This document shows positions 25,066-34,374 of a stretch of 64,000 bases of DNA, in pieces. The DNA lies in the NCBI GenBank assembly GCA_017410365.1, contig JAFQQY010000035.1:1-64000 (forward strand). The letters are read 5' to 3'. Each line of letters begins with the position of its first letter. The stretch's first letter is position 1. Origin of the DNA: Prevotella sp. GTDB taxonomy: Bacteria > Bacteroidota > Bacteroidia > Bacteroidales > Bacteroidaceae. A program made the position numbers and the translations under genes. The notes beneath the pieces are model-generated. The model saw only the letters and a list, made by a program, of their open reading frames with translations, did no database searches and was not told the DNA's origin.

Positions 25066-28000
25066 TTAAGCCTCAGCCTTATCGTCTTCCTTAATCTTTC
25101 TACCCAATGTGAGGTATGCTATAGGAGCTGCAATGAAGATTGAAGATAGTGTACCGAAGATAACACCGAGAATCATTGCGAATGAGAAGCTGCGGATGCT
25201 GTCGCCACCAAGGAAGAAGATACAAAGCAATACTACCAATGTTGTACCTGATGTATTGATGGTACGAGCAAGAGTCTGGTTCAGTGAATCGTTGAACAGA
25301 GTCTGACGATCGCGCTTGCCAAAGAGCTGTATGTTCTCACGTACACGGTCGAACACAACCACCTTGTCGTTGATTGAATAACCGATTACGGTAAGAATAG
25401 CACCGATGAATGTCTGGTCAATTTCGAGAGACATTGGCACCCATGTATGGAGTGCTGAATAGAAACCGATTACGATGAGTGTATCCAATGCCAATGCTAC
25501 TGTTGAACCTACCGAGAATGCCACGTTGTGGAAACGAACGAGGATATACAAGAAGATTGCTATAAGAGCAATGATGACACTGATAATAGCACCGTGAGTA
25601 ATATCCTTAGCAATAGAAGGGCCTACCTTTGCACTGCTAATGATTGAACCACCCTCACGGATGTCTGGATTCTTAAATGCGTCTACATTCTCCTGTGATA
25701 CGAGACTAGCCTTCTTCAATGTCTCATATAGAATCGTCTCGGCCTTATCGTCAACAGTCGGGTCGTTAGACTCGATATCCCAGTTAGTAGAAATACGAAC
25801 AGTCTTACCGTCAGTACCAAGAGCGATTACGCTTGTGTTGGCTGGTTGGCCTGCTTTTTCACCGATAGTATTTACAAAAGCATTAGCAAACAAACCACGA
25901 ACATCTTCTACCTCAACCTGCTTGTCAAGTGTTACAACGTAGTTGCGACCACCTGTGAAGTCGATGCTCTGGCTCAAGCCACGAACAAAGAAGCAGATGA
26001 TGAACAATACTGCAGCAACACCCCAGATGGTGAATGTCTTGCGATACATGCCCATGAAGTTGAACTTAGTGTTCTGCATCCAGTTCTTAGTGAAGTTTGT
26101 GCAGAATGTAAGCTTGCTCCACTTGCCCTTGTTGAGCTGATACTCGTAAACAAGACGTGTGAGGAATACAGCTGTGAAGAATGATACGCAGATACCGATA
26201 ATCAATGTAGTTGCGAAACCACGGATAGGACCTGTACCAAATACGTAGAGGATGATACCTGTGATGATTGATGTGAGGTTTGAGTCGAAGATAGCAGAGA
26301 ATGCGTTGCCATAACCATTCTTGACAGCCTCCTTAACATTCAAGCCCTTGCGCAACTCTTCCTTAGTACGCTCATAGATAAGCACGTTGGCATCCACTGC
26401 CATACCCAATGTGAGCACGATACCGGCAATACCCGGCATTGTAAGTGCTGCCTGGAATGAAGACAGAATACCAAGTGTGAAGAACAGGTTGAGAAGCAAA
26501 GCGCAGTTTGCAACCATACCTGGTATGAAGTTGTAAAGGAATATCATATAAATCATGAGGAGTACGAATGCCACAACGAATGACATAAGTCCCTGCTGGA
26601 TAGACTGTGCACCGAGGGTAGGACCAACAACCTCTTCCTGAACGATACGTGTAGGAGCTGGCATCTTACCAGAGTTAAGAGTGTTGGCAAGGTCCTTGGT
26701 TTCCTCGATTGTGAAGTTACCAGAGATTTCAGAACTACCGCCGGCAATCTCACCGTTTACGCGTGGTGCGCTATAAACAGCATCGTCAAGAACGATAGCA
26801 ATGGCCTTGTTGATGTTCATCTTTGTGAGCTGAGCCCAACGGCGAGCACCGTCAGAGTTCATCTGCATTGATACGCAAGGAGCACCTGTTGTCTGGTTGA
26901 AGTCGTCACGTGCATTTGTAACTACATCACCCTCAAGTGGAGCGCGACCTGAAGCGTCGGTAACCTTGATTGCATGAAGCTCGAACACGTCGCCACCTGT
27001 TGAGAACTCAGAAGCCTTAGCACTCCAAAGCAGACGGCAGTCTGATGGAATTACCTGACGTGCGATGTCAGAATAAATAACCTTGTTAACATCTGCTGTA
27101 TCGCGTGCCATTGCATAACCTACAACACTGAGGCTCTGGCCCTGAACTGGCTGGAAAATAGAGAAGAGTGGGTTCTGCTTCTTGATGATTTCGTCCTGAG
27201 CTGCCTGAGCTGCAACGTTAGCTGAATCCATCTTTGCACCGAGTGCAGCAGCAATGCCTTCAGCCTTTGTCGTGTCGGCAACAGCCTCTGCTGAAACAGC
27301 AGTTGTGTCTGTCATGCTCTCAACAGCAGCATACTTCTGGTTGAGCTGAGCAAGCAGAGGAACGATTTCGTTGCTGTTGTATGTTTCCCAGAACTCAAGG
27401 TTTGCACTACCCTGGAGCAACTTACGAACACGCTCTGGTTCCTTGATACCTGGCATTTCTACCATGATACGACCAGTCTGTCCCTCCAATTTCTGGATGT
27501 TTGGCTGAACAACACCGAACTTATCGATACGGTTGCGTACTACGTTGAATGAATTATCTACAGCAGACTGAACTTCTGCACGGAGAGCATCCTCAACTTC
27601 TGAGTCTGTGCTCTGTGTACTAACCTTGCCCTTCATCTGCTGTGTAGCAAAGATTTCAGCCAAACGATGGCCTGGAGCATTCTGCTTGTAATGCTTGATA
27701 AAGAGAGAGATAAAGTCGTCCTGACTTGTCTCTTCTTCCTTCTTAGCATCCTGCATTGACTTAACGAATGCTGCATCCTTCTTGTAGTCTGCCAATACCA
27801 TCACTACGTCTGGTACAGACACCTCAAGAATTACGTTCATACCGCCCTTAAGGTCAAGACCTAGGCCAATCTCCATCTCACGGCACTGCTTCAGTGAGTA
27901 TGTGCCGAGATACACTTTCTGGTTCATGATTGAGTCGAGATACTCCTGACCAGCCTCTTCGCCCATTGCTGCAGCCTTACTTTCGTAATGGTTGGTTACA

Positions 28001-28077
28001 AATGAGAAGGACAGGTAGAAGATACACACAAGCGTGAGCAGAAGTGCGATAACTTTTACAATTCCTTTGTTTTGCAT
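25066..28077 (-). CDS. secDF: SecDF protein-export fusion
   Basis: This 1003-residue protein fuses SecD and SecF, the proton-driven partners that pull exported proteins through SecYEG. The N-terminal half has GLDLKGGMNVILEVSVPD (SecD) with a long periplasmic domain and TLGMAVDANVLIYERTKEELRKG. The C-terminal half has QSIDFTGGRNYVV, ILTVIGYSINDKVVVFDRVRE and further SecF helices. About 12 membrane segments are expected. Low-complexity alanine-rich residues (about 255-300) lie in the periplasmic region. Fusion in one chain is usual in Bacteroidetes. A -7 box is at 28146-28153. Confidence 0.96.
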   Translation of the reverse strand: MQNKGIVKVIALLLTLVCIFYLSFSFVTNHYESKAAAMGEEAGQEYLDSIMNQKVYLGTYSLKQCREMEIGLGLDLKGGMNVILEVSVPDVVMVLADYKKDAAFVKSMQDAKKEEETSQDDFISLFIKHYKQNAPGHRLAEIFATQQMKGKVSTQSTDSEVEDALRAEVQSAVDNSFNVVRNRIDKFGVVQPNIQKLEGQTGRIMVEMPGIKEPERVRKLLQGSANLEFWETYNSNEIVPLLAQLNQKYAAVESMTDTTAVSAEAVADTTKAEGIAAALGAKMDSANVAAQAAQDEIIKKQNPLFSIFQPVQGQSLSVVGYAMARDTADVNKVIYSDIARQVIPSDCRLLWSAKASEFSTGGDVFELHAIKVTDASGRAPLEGDVVTNARDDFNQTTGAPCVSMQMNSDGARRWAQLTKMNINKAIAIVLDDAVYSAPRVNGEIAGGSSEISGNFTIEETKDLANTLNSGKMPAPTRIVQEEVVGPTLGAQSIQQGLMSFVVAFVLLMIYMIFLYNFIPGMVANCALLLNLFFTLGILSSFQAALTMPGIAGIVLTLGMAVDANVLIYERTKEELRKGLNVKEAVKNGYGNAFSAIFDSNLTSIITGIILYVFGTGPIRGFATTLIIGICVSFFTAVFLTRLVYEYQLNKGKWSKLTFCTNFTKNWMQNTKFNFMGMYRKTFTIWGVAAVLFIICFFVRGLSQSIDFTGGRNYVVTLDKQVEVEDVRGLFANAFVNTIGEKAGQPANTSVIALGTDGKTVRISTNWDIESNDPTVDDKAETILYETLKKASLVSQENVDAFKNPDIREGGSIISSAKVGPSIAKDITHGAIISVIIALIAIFLYILVRFHNVAFSVGSTVALALDTLIVIGFYSALHTWVPMSLEIDQTFIGAILTVIGYSINDKVVVFDRVRENIQLFGKRDRQTLFNDSLNQTLARTINTSGTTLVVLLCIFFLGGDSIRSFSFAMILGVIFGTLSSIFIAAPIAYLTLGRKIKEDDKAEA

Positions 28078-28145
28078 TTTGTTATTATGTTATTTTTTTA
28101 ATATTATTTTCACCTAATTATATGCATGTGGCTACTTTTAGCTTG

Positions 28146-28153
28146 CAAATATA
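28146..28153 (-). promoter_or_regulatory. -7 box of secDF
   Basis: On the minus strand it reads TATATTTG, 68 nt upstream of the secDF start, which implies a leader of roughly 60 nt. No clear TTTG lies 19-20 nt farther upstream. Confidence 0.5.
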
Positions 28154-28205
28154 GTGATTTTTTTACACTAGGGAAAATTTATTACCAATTTTCATGCTTT
28201 TTTCC

Positions 28206-29288
28206 CTATTTAGCCTGCATTTTTAGCCAACAGCTGATAGGATAATGGTCTGAAACACTTATTTTATTGTCAACCTTGCAGTTGTACGGCTCATAATGCT
28301 GAGAGCACAGAATGTTGTCAATTCTGACGTTAAATCCCTTTTGGTTGTAGGTCAGTCCCAGACCTCTACCTGCATCCACGAAGCAGTCGCGAAGTCCTTC
28401 AGCCACCACTCTACGGGTGTAAGAAACTGGATTATCGTTGAAGTCGCCGCATACAATAATGGGAAGGTGAGAGTGCTGCTTGATAAACTCGCGCACGGCA
28501 TCGGCTTGCGGGGCTCGCTGAACTGCAGCATCTATGAGTTTACGGATGAGTTTCTTTGACTCTGCCTTTGCTTCGCCTTTATCCATTTCGCCTTTCAGCA
28601 TATCCTTATAGCGACTTCTGTCATCCATAGACAGATGATTGCTTTCAAAATGGTTGTTTATCACTATCACAGTATCGCCGTCAACCTTCAGGAAGAAGGC
28701 GGCGCTGGCATTGGCCAAGGACTCATAATGTATGCGTTGCTTCTTGATAATGGGATAGCGACTATATATGCCCAAACCGTTGATAAACGAACCTTTGCCC
28801 ATGACTATGGTGTCGGAATGGCCTAGCAACTTCTTCATCTTCGACCGAAGCGCACCGGCTATGCCGCTATCTTCTTGAAAACATACGATGGAGGCATCGC
28901 TGTCTTTTATATACTCATAGATTGTTTCATAGGTAGAATTGCCCAGACAGTCGTGATACCCACACACATTATACGATAGCACTTTTATTACGCCGCTAGG
29001 CATAGCTGCCGGCATATTGATAGGCAGAAAGATGCTGATGGGCTGGTATGCAAGGATATAGCCAAGCACAGGTATCCATATCATTCGCCATTTGAATATC
29101 AGCCAAAGAAAGAGGAACGCCAGATTAATGACGAGAAAGATAGGGAAAAGCAGCCCTGTAAAGGACAAGTATGAGAACGACTGCGGATTGACATATCCAG
29201 AATAGCCAAACAGCAACATGATTATCACCGTAGCAACATTGGCTCCGGCAATAAGTTTTACAGTAAAGGATTTAAGTTGCTTGATCAT
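28206..29288 (-). CDS. Membrane-anchored endonuclease/exonuclease/phosphatase family protein
   Basis: This 360-residue protein has three N-terminal membrane helices (about residues 10-90) and then an EEP-fold catalytic domain. The domain shows VLSYNVCGYHD, IVCFQEDSG (catalytic E), INNHFESNHLS, IVCGDFNDNPVSY (D-x-N) and the terminal VSDHYPISCWL (D-H). The family includes phosphodiesterases for lipids and nucleic acids; the substrate here is unknown. It overlaps the upstream rhomboid gene by 4 nt (ATGA), so the two are translationally coupled, as is common in Bacteroidales. Confidence 0.88.
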   Translation of the reverse strand: MIKQLKSFTVKLIAGANVATVIIMLLFGYSGYVNPQSFSYLSFTGLLFPIFLVINLAFLFLWLIFKWRMIWIPVLGYILAYQPISIFLPINMPAAMPSGVIKVLSYNVCGYHDCLGNSTYETIYEYIKDSDASIVCFQEDSGIAGALRSKMKKLLGHSDTIVMGKGSFINGLGIYSRYPIIKKQRIHYESLANASAAFFLKVDGDTVIVINNHFESNHLSMDDRSRYKDMLKGEMDKGEAKAESKKLIRKLIDAAVQRAPQADAVREFIKQHSHLPIIVCGDFNDNPVSYTRRVVAEGLRDCFVDAGRGLGLTYNQKGFNVRIDNILCSQHYEPYNCKVDNKISVSDHYPISCWLKMQAK

Positions 29289-30202
29289 GACTTGTTGCTG
29301 CTGTCAAACAGCGTCTTCTTTTCCTCTTTTGTCAAACTGTCATAGCCGCTGACTCTTATCTTGTCAAGAATGCGGTCTATCTCTTCCTGATTGGCTTTCT
29401 TGCGGGCATTATACTCCCAATCGGTTTCCTTTGCCCCACCCTGCTCTGCATGCATATTGGGATTTTTCTGCTCGGGCTTCTTCATGCGCTGTTCAAAATT
29501 GCGCTTCAAACTATCAAAGAAGTCCTGACCGCCACTACGATTGAAGGAAGCCTGCTTGTTCCAGTATCTAATCATAAAGAAACCGAACAGCATACCGCCA
29601 AGATGGGCCATGTGGGCTACACCGTCGCCAGATGAAGATGATGCAAGGAACAGTTCAAAGGCTGCATAGCCAATGACAAGCCACTTGGCCTTGATAGGCA
29701 CTGGCAATGGAAATATGAACATGCGTTCGTTGGGGAATGTCATACCGAAAGCAAGCAGAATACCATAGACCGCACCAGAGGCACCGATGGTATTCCAACT
29801 GTTCAATGCCCCTGCTTCATTCTTTGCTATCTGAAACAGTTCCGAGAAACTGACGTTTGGCACTTGTGCACTAATAATATAATAGAACTCAAAGAACTGA
29901 GCCACTTCCTGAATCAAACCTGCACCTACTCCGCACGACAGATAGTAGAAAAGAAATTTCTTTGAGCCCCACACACTTTCCATTATCCTTCCAAACATCC
30001 ATAAGGCAAACATATTGAAGAAAATATGGGTAAAGCCACCATGTAGGAACTGGTAGGTAATGAACTGAATTATATTGAAATCGCTTGCCAAAAAGAAATG
30101 CAAGCCACCCCAATCAGCAATTCCCGGAACTATAAATCCTGCAATAAAAGCCAAGCAGTTGATGATCAACAAATTCTTGGTTACAGTAGGCATATTTTGC
30201 AT
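29285..30202 (-). CDS. Rhomboid family intramembrane serine protease
   Basis: This 305-residue protein has six or so membrane helices. The catalytic serine motif is GASGAVYG (about residues 146-153) and the catalytic histidine lies in HMAHLGGMLFGF. A helical cytosolic tail carries a YNARKKANQEEIDRILDKI segment followed by GYDSLTKEEKKTLF, seen in other Bacteroidales rhomboids. The substrate is unknown. Starts at 30202 (MQNMP) or 30193 are possible. It heads a two-gene operon with the EEP protein. Confidence 0.92.
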   Translation of the reverse strand: MQNMPTVTKNLLIINCLAFIAGFIVPGIADWGGLHFFLASDFNIIQFITYQFLHGGFTHIFFNMFALWMFGRIMESVWGSKKFLFYYLSCGVGAGLIQEVAQFFEFYYIISAQVPNVSFSELFQIAKNEAGALNSWNTIGASGAVYGILLAFGMTFPNERMFIFPLPVPIKAKWLVIGYAAFELFLASSSSGDGVAHMAHLGGMLFGFFMIRYWNKQASFNRSGGQDFFDSLKRNFEQRMKKPEQKNPNMHAEQGGAKETDWEYNARKKANQEEIDRILDKIRVSGYDSLTKEEKKTLFDSSNKS

Positions 30203-30337
30203 ATTATATTACAATCTAGTTCAACAGTATAATTTAATAATCGGGCGCAAAATTACGAAAAATATCCGTCAAATAGCATAAAAAGAGGGCTATACGGACT
30301 TTTTTTCAAAAAAAATCTCACTTTTTTTGATTTTTTG

Positions 30338-30368
30338 TTTGTTTTCTGAATTGTTTAATTTATATTTG
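30338..30368 (+). promoter_or_regulatory. Consensus promoter of the HU gene
   Basis: TTTG (30338-30341), a 19-nt spacer and TATATTTG (30361-30368) match the Bacteroidetes consensus. The start codon is at 30430, giving a leader of about 55 nt. The region upstream is rich in T and A runs. Confidence 0.75.
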
Positions 30369-30429
30369 CGTGTGATTTAATGCGAAATATCTATTTAAAC
30401 TATTAATATATTAATAAAAAACGTTTTTT

Positions 30430-30702
30430 ATGAACAAGACAGAATTAATTGAAAAGATTGCTGCTGGCTCTGGTCTTACAAAGGCTGATGCTAAGAAGGC
30501 ACTCGATGCAACAATGGTTGCTATTAAGGATGCGCTCATCGCAGGTGACAAGATTGCTCTCGTTGGCTTTGGTACATTCAGTGTTAGCGAGCGTCCTGCT
30601 CGTGAGGGTATCAACCCACTGACAAAGGAGAAGATTCAGATTGCAGCAAAGAAGGTTGCTAAGTTCAAGGCTGGTGCAGAACTTGCTGACGCTATCAACT
30701 AA
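30430..30702 (+). CDS. HU family DNA-binding protein
   Basis: This 90-residue protein has the HU/IHF sequence MNKTELIEKIAAGSGLTKADAKKALDA, the core KIALVGFGTFSVSERPAREGINPLTKE and the C-terminal KVAKFKAGAELADAIN. HU dimers bend DNA and compact the nucleoid. Codon use is strongly biased and the promoter is near-perfect, both consistent with high expression. It is monocistronic, with a terminator 23 nt downstream. Confidence 0.97.
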   Translation: MNKTELIEKIAAGSGLTKADAKKALDATMVAIKDALIAGDKIALVGFGTFSVSERPAREGINPLTKEKIQIAAKKVAKFKAGAELADAIN

Positions 30703-30724
30703 TTTGTTAGAAAAAGAACAATAT

Positions 30725-30753
30725 AAAAGGCGGTTCCTATGGAATCGCCTTTT
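30725..30753. terminator. Terminator after the HU gene, possibly bidirectional
   Basis: AAAAGGCGGTTCC (30725-30737) pairs with GGAATCGCCTTTT (30741-30753) across a 3-nt loop, with one G-U pair. It lies between HU (+) and the convergent rubrerythrin gene, and has A- and T-rich ends on both sides. Confidence 0.85.
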
Positions 30754-30773
30754 ATATTATCTTCTCTTTTCTT

Positions 30774-31322
30774 CTATTTCTTAAAATATCTGTTGAACAA
30801 ACCTTCGAAGCCCTTGCCGTGGCGAGCCTCATCGCGAGCCATTTCATGAACAGTGTCGTGAATAGCGTCAAGGTTAAGTTCCTTAGCACGCTTAGCAATG
30901 CGAGCCTTGTCTTCGCAAGCACCAGCCTCAGCATTCATGCGCTTCTCAAGGTTTGTCTTTGTATCCCAAACAACATCGCCAAGGAGTTCTGCAAACTTAG
31001 CTGCATGCTCAGCCTCTTCCCAAGCATAGCGCTTGAAAGCCTCTGCAATTTCTGGATAACCTTCGCGATCAGCCTGGCGACTCATTGCCAAATACATACC
31101 TACCTCTGTGCACTCACCCATGAAGTGGTTGTTGAGGTCCTTTATCATCTCGTCGTCGCAACCCTTAGCTACGCCAATCTCATGTTCTGCAACGAATGAG
31201 AGAGCTGCGTCTTCCATTTCCTTGAACTTCTCTGCAGGAACCTTGCAAAGTGGGCACTTCTCTGGAGCTGAATCACCTTCGTGGATATAACCACATACTG
31301 TACATATAAATTTCTTAGCCAT
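30774..31322 (-). CDS. rbr: Rubrerythrin (rubredoxin domain first)
   Basis: This 182-residue protein has an N-terminal rubredoxin-type zinc/iron site ([20 protein letters not shown]) followed by a four-helix di-iron domain with [34 protein letters not shown] and DEARHGKGF. Rubrerythrins reduce hydrogen peroxide in anaerobes. The rubredoxin-first order is that of the reverse rubrerythrins. The PerR-like regulator gene lies 35 nt upstream on the same strand, so the pair is probably one peroxide-responsive operon. Confidence 0.95.
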   Translation of the reverse strand: MAKKFICTVCGYIHEGDSAPEKCPLCKVPAEKFKEMEDAALSFVAEHEIGVAKGCDDEMIKDLNNHFMGECTEVGMYLAMSRQADREGYPEIAEAFKRYAWEEAEHAAKFAELLGDVVWDTKTNLEKRMNAEAGACEDKARIAKRAKELNLDAIHDTVHEMARDEARHGKGFEGLFNRYFKK

Positions 31323-31357
31323 AATATTTATTATTTTAAAAAGTTATTAATTATTAA

Positions 31358-31774
31358 TTATTTATTCTTACAATTCTCGCATACGCCTCGATAATAAAGA
31401 TCTACTGTCTGAACATCGAACCCCTTAGGCATCAGTTTCTCATAACTAAGCACCGACTCTTCAAGTGGCAGGTCGTATATCTTGCAACACTTGGTGCAGA
31501 AGAAATGGGCATGAGGATCTGTGCAACCATCGTAGCAACTGTTTCTCTCATCTACCGTGAGCAACAAAGCCGCTTCTTTCTCTACAAACAGTTTCAGTGT
31601 GTTGTAGACCGTAGTCTTAGAGAGCGTAGGTATCTGTTTAGCCAACGCATTATAGATTTCATCAACGGTAGGATGCGTCCTGTGTGTAAGCAGATAGTCC
31701 ATAACGGCTATACGCTGAACAGAAGGCTTAACATCGTGCTCTGTCAAATATTCTATAACCTTTGTCGTTTTCAT
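31358..31774 (-). CDS. Fur/PerR family transcriptional regulator
   Basis: This 138-residue protein has an N-terminal winged helix (VKPSVQRIAVMDYLLTHRTHPTVDEIYNAL then LSKTTVYNTLKLF) and a C-terminal metal-binding half. The latter has HAHFFCTKCCKIYDL and a terminal CENCKNK, giving the two CxxC zinc pairs. Co-transcription with rubrerythrin and two palindromic boxes of PerR type beside the promoter favour PerR (peroxide response) over Fur (iron). This is inference from context. Confidence 0.85.
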   Translation of the reverse strand: MKTTKVIEYLTEHDVKPSVQRIAVMDYLLTHRTHPTVDEIYNALAKQIPTLSKTTVYNTLKLFVEKEAALLLTVDERNSCYDGCTDPHAHFFCTKCCKIYDLPLEESVLSYEKLMPKGFDVQTVDLYYRGVCENCKNK

Positions 31775-31790
31775 TGACTTTATTTTTACT

Positions 31791-31892
31791 TTGTAATTAT
31801 TACATTTTTAATTCCAATGCAAAGATATACCTAATAATTGGTATTTCCAAATGTTTTAACATTTTTTTTAAATAAAATTGTAATCATTACAA
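31791..31892 (-). promoter_or_regulatory. PerR-regulator promoter with two PerR/Fur-type boxes
   Basis: The -7 box TATCTTTG (minus strand) is at 31820-31827. TTGTAATCATTACAA at 31878-31892 is a perfect 7-1-7 palindrome, and TTGTAATTATTACAT at 31791-31805 is the same with one end mismatch. The second lies between promoter and start codon. Both fit PerR-type operators and suggest autoregulation. Confidence 0.7.
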
Positions 31893-31912
31893 ATTCTAAA
31901 CACTTTCAATAC

Positions 31913-31937
31913 AAAAAGGGGCTGATTGCCCCTTTTT
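31913..31937 (-). terminator. Terminator of the sigma-factor operon
   Basis: AAAAAGGGGC (31913-31922) and GCCCCTTTTT (31928-31937) form a perfect 10-bp stem with a 5-nt loop. On the minus strand it ends in a T-run and lies 80 nt past the stop of the gene at 32017. Confidence 0.85.
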
Positions 31938-32016
31938 ACATTATTATATTAATAAAAGAAGATACTGCAAATATGTAGCCTGATGGCAGTGAAAGATAGA
32001 GTATGTAAGCCATAAC

Positions 32017-32391
32017 TTACTGCATCACCAAAAGATGGTAAGGAACCTTGTCTTTGGTCATTGGCACACCAGTCTTTACTACATGCTTTGTTTTACTATT
32101 TCCTGGCCTAGATGGCTGGCTGCTGTATATCGTGTCATATTCCACTATTCGTTCCAACTGTTTTACATAAATAGTATCGGCCTTGGCAACAGCCTGAAAA
32201 TCTGTTGCCAGTTGTTTCTCTCCCATCCATAAGCCAAAAACAAAACCTACTATTGCTGCTGCCGGTATATAAACAAGCCAAGTTGGTATGACCATACGGC
32301 GATGATGCCATTGCCTTATTCTCAATTTTGCATTCTCTTCATCGCGCAAACGCCTTGCAGTCTGTGCTATTTCAAACTCGGTAATCTTCAT
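32017..32391 (-). CDS. Small single-span membrane protein, candidate anti-sigma factor
   Basis: This 124-residue protein has an N-terminal cytosolic helix (ITEFEIAQTARRLRDEENAKLR), one membrane segment (about 36-55: TWLVYIPAAAIVGFVFGLWM) and a periplasmic tail. It starts 20 nt inside the 3' end of the ECF sigma gene, so it is translationally coupled to it. Position, topology and size fit an anti-sigma factor, but I see no zinc-binding H-x3-C-x2-C motif, so a non-canonical anti-sigma or another regulator is possible. Confidence 0.6.
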   Translation of the reverse strand: MKITEFEIAQTARRLRDEENAKLRIRQWHHRRMVIPTWLVYIPAAAIVGFVFGLWMGEKQLATDFQAVAKADTIYVKQLERIVEYDTIYSSQPSRPGNSKTKHVVKTGVPMTKDKVPYHLLVMQ

Positions 32392-32944
32392 ATTTTTTTA
32401 TTTGTTGTTTTATATTGTTGATAAGTCTGTGCAACCTCGACTTTACCGTCCCTTCTGGTATGCCGATTATTGCAGCTATTTGCGATACGCTAAGTTCTTC
32501 TTCGTAACGAAGCGAAAACAATGCACGGCTCTGTTCATCCAGAGTTTCTAATATATCATGCAATGCTTTGTCAAGCATGCTTTGGTCTATGTCAACCTCG
32601 ATGTCGGCCGTCACACTTTCTTCGGCTTTAGCCGTACTCATGTATTCTGCCTCCACTTGCTGGTGCCTCCATGTGTTGCGACACAGATTATAGGCTATGG
32701 TAAAGAGCCAAGGCTCCACTTTCTTGCCTTCACGCCACGTATGACGCGCAGCGTATGCTCGCAGAAATACATCTTGCGTAAGGTCGGAAGCCATGTCACG
32801 GCACGACACCTGCCTGCTGAAGAATCCTTTCAGTCGTCGTGCATAGCGATTATATAGTTCCTCAAATGCCCGCTCGCTGCCTTTAGCCGCCTTCTGCATC
32901 AGTCGTTCGTCGCTTTGCCGAGAGGTTATGAAATCAATCTTCAT
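32372..32944 (-). CDS. ECF-type RNA polymerase sigma factor
   Basis: This 190-residue protein has region 2 (AFEELYNRYARRLKGFF, then DMASDLTQDVFLRAY and WLFTIAYNLCRNTWR) and region 4 (LFSLRYEEELSVSQIAAIIGIPEGTVKSRLHRLI). There is no region 1 or 3, as in ECF sigma factors. The order is secreted helical-repeat protein, sigma, membrane protein, with a 4-nt gap before and a 20-nt overlap after it. The regulon is unknown. RseP, encoded at 18937, could take part in releasing such a sigma factor, but this is speculative. Confidence 0.92.
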   Translation of the reverse strand: MKIDFITSRQSDERLMQKAAKGSERAFEELYNRYARRLKGFFSRQVSCRDMASDLTQDVFLRAYAARHTWREGKKVEPWLFTIAYNLCRNTWRHQQVEAEYMSTAKAEESVTADIEVDIDQSMLDKALHDILETLDEQSRALFSLRYEEELSVSQIAAIIGIPEGTVKSRLHRLINNIKQQIKKYEDYRV

Positions 32945-32948
32945 CTTA

Positions 32949-34088
32949 TCACTTTATGAGTTCCTTGTAACGCTGTTTCCTCTCTTCCTCAATGTCACAG
33001 TTGTCGAGCGACTTCGTCAGAATCCTATGCAGCCATTTATACCTCTTTATATTATTCTCCTTATAATATTCTAACAGATCGCTCAGCATCACCACATAGT
33101 TGGCGTTAAGCCTGTTGCCGCTGTCCCATTTGTTTGGCGAGAACGACTCGATGAGATATTCCATCAGATAACATTCTTCTGCATTCTTGCGCTTTACCTT
33201 AAAATTATCATACGGTTTGTCCGAATATTTCAGAGTCAGACCTTCGTTATACAGTTTGTCTTCCCACGGTTTATTAATCTCTATGCCATTGAAAGTAGAG
33301 AAATATGTCGGTCTCCCTGTACCTTTTCGTAGCGCTTCCACAGCCCTGAACACATTTTCATCGTAGTCGGCTTGCGTTTTCGCCTCCTTAAACTCTGGCA
33401 TTTCCACGCCCAACTTCTTGAACAGATATTCCCTATAGTGCTTCAGCACGAGGAACGACATACACACTATTGCCTTGTCGCGATGCAGTCCTTTAGCATA
33501 TTGCATCATCAATTTCGGTACCAGAATTGCATCACCGTTGCCTATGTAGATACCGTTTTCCTCCATGCCCTGCAGTTCGTTGTAGTTATATTGCAAGACG
33601 TATGGCGAATAGAGTCCGCTGTTATAGTATCTTTTCGCTATGCGCTCCATGTTCTCCTCGTCGCCCATCTGTGCGGCATAGCAGAACCAGATGTTATAGT
33701 CGTGCTGATCCATAGTTTCGGGCAACTGCTTAATCGCAGCCTGTGCATAAAGATGACACTCGTCCTGTCCCATATACTTGCGATAGCAGGCATAGTTGTA
33801 GATATAAGAACCAGGTATTGCCTGTTCCATCTCACGCAACACATCATTTGCTGTGGTATCAGCTTGGTTGTTCCATTTTTTATACCATGCAGCACGGAAA
33901 TAGTTCTTCCACGCCTGCTCGTCCTTTGGATTACTTCGGGCTATATCTCGCCATAGGACTGTCTGTGTTGCATAATAATCTGCATCTTGTTCGCTGACTA
34001 TCGGACTTTTTATCTCTTCCGCCTTGGTTTGTGCACTGATGTGCAGAACCGTAATTACAAGGGTTGCCAATAAAATTATTTTCTTCAT
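32949..34088 (-). CDS. Exported helical-repeat (TPR-like) protein upstream of an ECF sigma factor
   Basis: This 379-residue protein has signal peptide MKKIILLATLVITVLHISAQ and a helical, tryptophan/tyrosine-rich body with TPR-like spacing (DEQAWKNYFRAAWYKKW, GSYIYNYACYRKYMGQDECHLYAQAAIKQLP). There is no lipobox. The stop is 4 nt before the sigma-factor start, so they form one operon. It could be a periplasmic sensor or an envelope protein. I do not recognise a named family. Confidence 0.65.
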   Translation of the reverse strand: MKKIILLATLVITVLHISAQTKAEEIKSPIVSEQDADYYATQTVLWRDIARSNPKDEQAWKNYFRAAWYKKWNNQADTTANDVLREMEQAIPGSYIYNYACYRKYMGQDECHLYAQAAIKQLPETMDQHDYNIWFCYAAQMGDEENMERIAKRYYNSGLYSPYVLQYNYNELQGMEENGIYIGNGDAILVPKLMMQYAKGLHRDKAIVCMSFLVLKHYREYLFKKLGVEMPEFKEAKTQADYDENVFRAVEALRKGTGRPTYFSTFNGIEINKPWEDKLYNEGLTLKYSDKPYDNFKVKRKNAEECYLMEYLIESFSPNKWDSGNRLNANYVVMLSDLLEYYKENNIKRYKWLHRILTKSLDNCDIEEERKQRYKELIK

Positions 34089-34310
34089 GTTCTTTTCTTT
34101 TTTATTATTAATTATTTTTATTCCTTTTAGGAGTGTAGGAGTTCAAGCGTATGTCTTGGTAACAAACCTTAATCTTTATTCCCTAATCTTTAATCCATTT
34201 TAAATTATTCTTCACTTTTATTAAAGCATACACCCCAATAAAGAAAACGTTCATTTTATTCTGATTATTTGAGGACATGAGGAGGTTTAACATAAAAAAT
34301 CACTTATTAT

Positions 34311-34341
34311 TTTGGTTGTTCATTGAAAATATGTATTTTTG
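34311..34341 (+). promoter_or_regulatory. Consensus promoter
   Basis: TTTG (34311-34314), a 19-nt spacer and TATTTTTG (34334-34341) match the Bacteroidetes consensus, 33 nt upstream of the start codon at 34375. Confidence 0.75.
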
Positions 34342-34374
34342 CAATACATTAATACCACAACATTACCCAAATAT

